Origin: Streptomyces mobaraensis NBRC 13819 = DSM 40847
GTDB lineage: Bacteria; Actinomycetota; Actinomycetes; Streptomycetales; Streptomycetaceae
DNA length: 64,000 bases
Reading direction: 5' to 3'
Assembly (NCBI RefSeq): GCF_017916255.1
Contig: NZ_CP072827.1
Span: forward strand, 4,737,501-4,801,500
Within the stretch, counting starts at the first letter, position 1. The number at the start of each line of letters is the position of its first letter. The translations under genes were made by a program, and so were the position numbers. The notes beneath the pieces are model-generated. The model was not told the DNA's origin, did no database searches, and saw nothing but the letters and a program-made list of their open reading frames with translations. Below, in pieces: positions 63,076-64,000 of this stretch.

Positions 63076-64000
63076 TCAGCTGGGGCGCTCGAAGTCGATC
63101 GCGCTGTACGCCCGGAGCTTCGACAGCCGGTGCACCGAGTCGATCTGCCGGATCGTCCCGGACTTGGACCGCATGACCAGCGACTGCGTGGTCGCCGTCT
63201 CCGCGCGGTAGCGCACCCCGCGCAGCAGGTCGCCGTCGGTGATGCCGGTCGCGACGAAGAACACGTTGTCCCCGCTGACCAGGTCGTCGGTGCAGAGCAC
63301 CCGGTCCAGGTCGTGCCCGGCGTCGAGCGCCCGCTGCCGCTCGGCGTCGTCCTTGGGCCACAGCTTCGTCTGGATGGTGCCGCCGAGGCACTTGATGGCA
63401 CAGGCGGCGATGATGCCCTCGGGCGTACCGCCGATGCCCAGCAGCAGGTCGACGCCGGTGCCCTCGCGCGCCGCCATGATCGCGCCGGCCACGTCGCCGT
63501 CGGAGATGAACTTGATGCGGGCTCCCGCCTCGCGGATCTCCTTGACGATGCCGTCGTGGCGCGGCCGGTCGAGCACGACGACCGTGACGTCCTCGGGGGA
63601 GGAACGCTTCGCCTTCGCGATCCGGCGGATGTTCACGGCCACCGGGGCGTTGATGTCGACGAAGTCCGCGGCCTCGGGGCCGGTGACCAGCTTGTCCATG
63701 TAGAAGACGGCCGAGGGGTCGAACATCGAGCCGCGGTCGGCGACGGCGAGCACGGAGACGGCGTTGGCCATGCCCTTGGCGGTCAGCGTGGTGCCGTCCA
63801 CCGGGTCCACGGCCACGTCGCACTCCGGGCCGGTCCCGTCGCCGACGCGCTCACCGTTGTAGAGCATCGGGGCGTTGTCCTTCTCGCCCTCGCCGATGAC
63901 GACGACGCCGTTCATCGACACGGTGTGGATGAGCGCGCGCATGGCGCGGACGGCGGCGCCGTCGGCGCCGTTCTTGTCTCCGCGGCCGACCCAGCGGCCC
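63076..64000 (-). CDS. glpX: Fructose-1,6-bisphosphatase class II (GlpX), 5' end beyond window
   Basis: The visible part encodes 308 residues. The frame continues off the right edge through [20 protein letters not shown], so the N-terminus is missing. Motifs: [19 protein letters not shown] and [12 protein letters not shown] (metal and substrate binding), [15 protein letters not shown], and [14 protein letters not shown]. It dephosphorylates FBP in gluconeogenesis, fitting PEPCK at the other end of the window. Confidence 0.95.
   Translation of the reverse strand, partial: GRWVGRGDKNGADGAAVRAMRALIHTVSMNGVVVIGEGEKDNAPMLYNGERVGDGTGPECDVAVDPVDGTTLTAKGMANAVSVLAVADRGSMFDPSAVFYMDKLVTGPEAADFVDINAPVAVNIRRIAKAKRSSPEDVTVVVLDRPRHDGIVKEIREAGARIKFISDGDVAGAIMAAREGTGVDLLLGIGGTPEGIIAACAIKCLGGTIQTKLWPKDDAERQRALDAGHDLDRVLCTDDLVSGDNVFFVATGITDGDLLRGVRYRAETATTQSLVMRSKSGTIRQIDSVHRLSKLRAYSAIDFERPS

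Overview
The window is high-GC (about 70% or more by eye) actinobacterial chromosome, almost certainly Streptomyces. Evidence: third-codon-position G/C throughout, GTG starts, secreted hydrolases with long signal peptides, a DasR-type box in front of a GH18 chitinase, a WhiB-like protein, an ahpC-ahpD-oxyR cluster, a Streptomyces-type Tad/Flp locus, and TTA codons confined to a few genes. The gene order (GTP-PEPCK ... N-acyl-D-amino-acid deacylase ... chitinase ... tad ... phoH ... ahpCD/oxyR ... fumC/fumB/wbl/glpX) matches, as far as I know it, the core of the S. coelicolor chromosome near SCO4979-SCO5047. The trhA, Z-prenyl synthase, phoH2, fumC and glpX set also sits together in mycobacteria.

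Layout. 0.1-7.7 kb: a DUF255 thioredoxin-fold protein, an MFS exporter with its TetR regulator, a HlyIII/TrhA membrane protein and PEP carboxykinase. 7.9-15.6 kb: a small unknown protein, an AlaA-like aminotransferase, a D-amino-acid module (N-acyl-D-amino-acid deacylase plus fold-III PLP deaminase), and two secreted peptidases (M14 and S1). 15.7-17.5 kb: a modular GH18 chitinase with a DasR-like operator. 18.0-32.5 kb: a complete Tad/Flp pilus locus (CpaB, CpaE fused to a TadE-like domain, TadE, CpaF, TadB, TadC, Flp pilin, TadG-like) with accessory secreted proteins (lipoprotein, OmpA-like, PPC-like), DUF2332, DUF192 and an A24 prepilin peptidase. 32.5-33.3 kb: a gene-poor stretch with G-rich and C-rich tracts, a possible small ORF and a strong C-loop terminator that may end a 6C-like RNA. 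33.3-43.3 kb: aldo/keto reductase, short-chain Z-prenyl diphosphate synthase, PIN-PhoH ATPase, lytic transglycosylase, AI-2E transporter, AhpD/AhpC/OxyR and a frameshifted Uma2 gene. 43.5-48.6 kb: a PadR-controlled ABC exporter and an SPFH/ribbon-helix-helix operon. 48.8-64 kb: class A PBP, catalase, SpoIIE-type phosphatase, methyltransferase, DUF402, both fumarase classes around an SGNH-lectin hydrolase, DUF1707, WhiB-like protein and the start-truncated glpX.

How it fits together: central carbon metabolism (PEPCK, two fumarases, GlpX), cell-wall growth (PBP, SLT, prenyl synthase), peroxide defence (AhpCD/OxyR, catalase) and a secretion/adhesion locus. The most notable signals are: (i) in-frame TTA leucine codons, which I found only in three genes of the window, all in or beside the tad locus, suggesting bldA dependence of the pilus; (ii) a CpaE-TadE fusion joined by a short tandem repeat; (iii) three mutually pairing segments in the catalase leader that could gate its ribosome binding site; (iv) a 43-bp nested palindrome in front of padR; and (v) several unrelated tandem minisatellites (16, 23, 24, 27, 30 and 47 bp units), mostly in intergenic regions.
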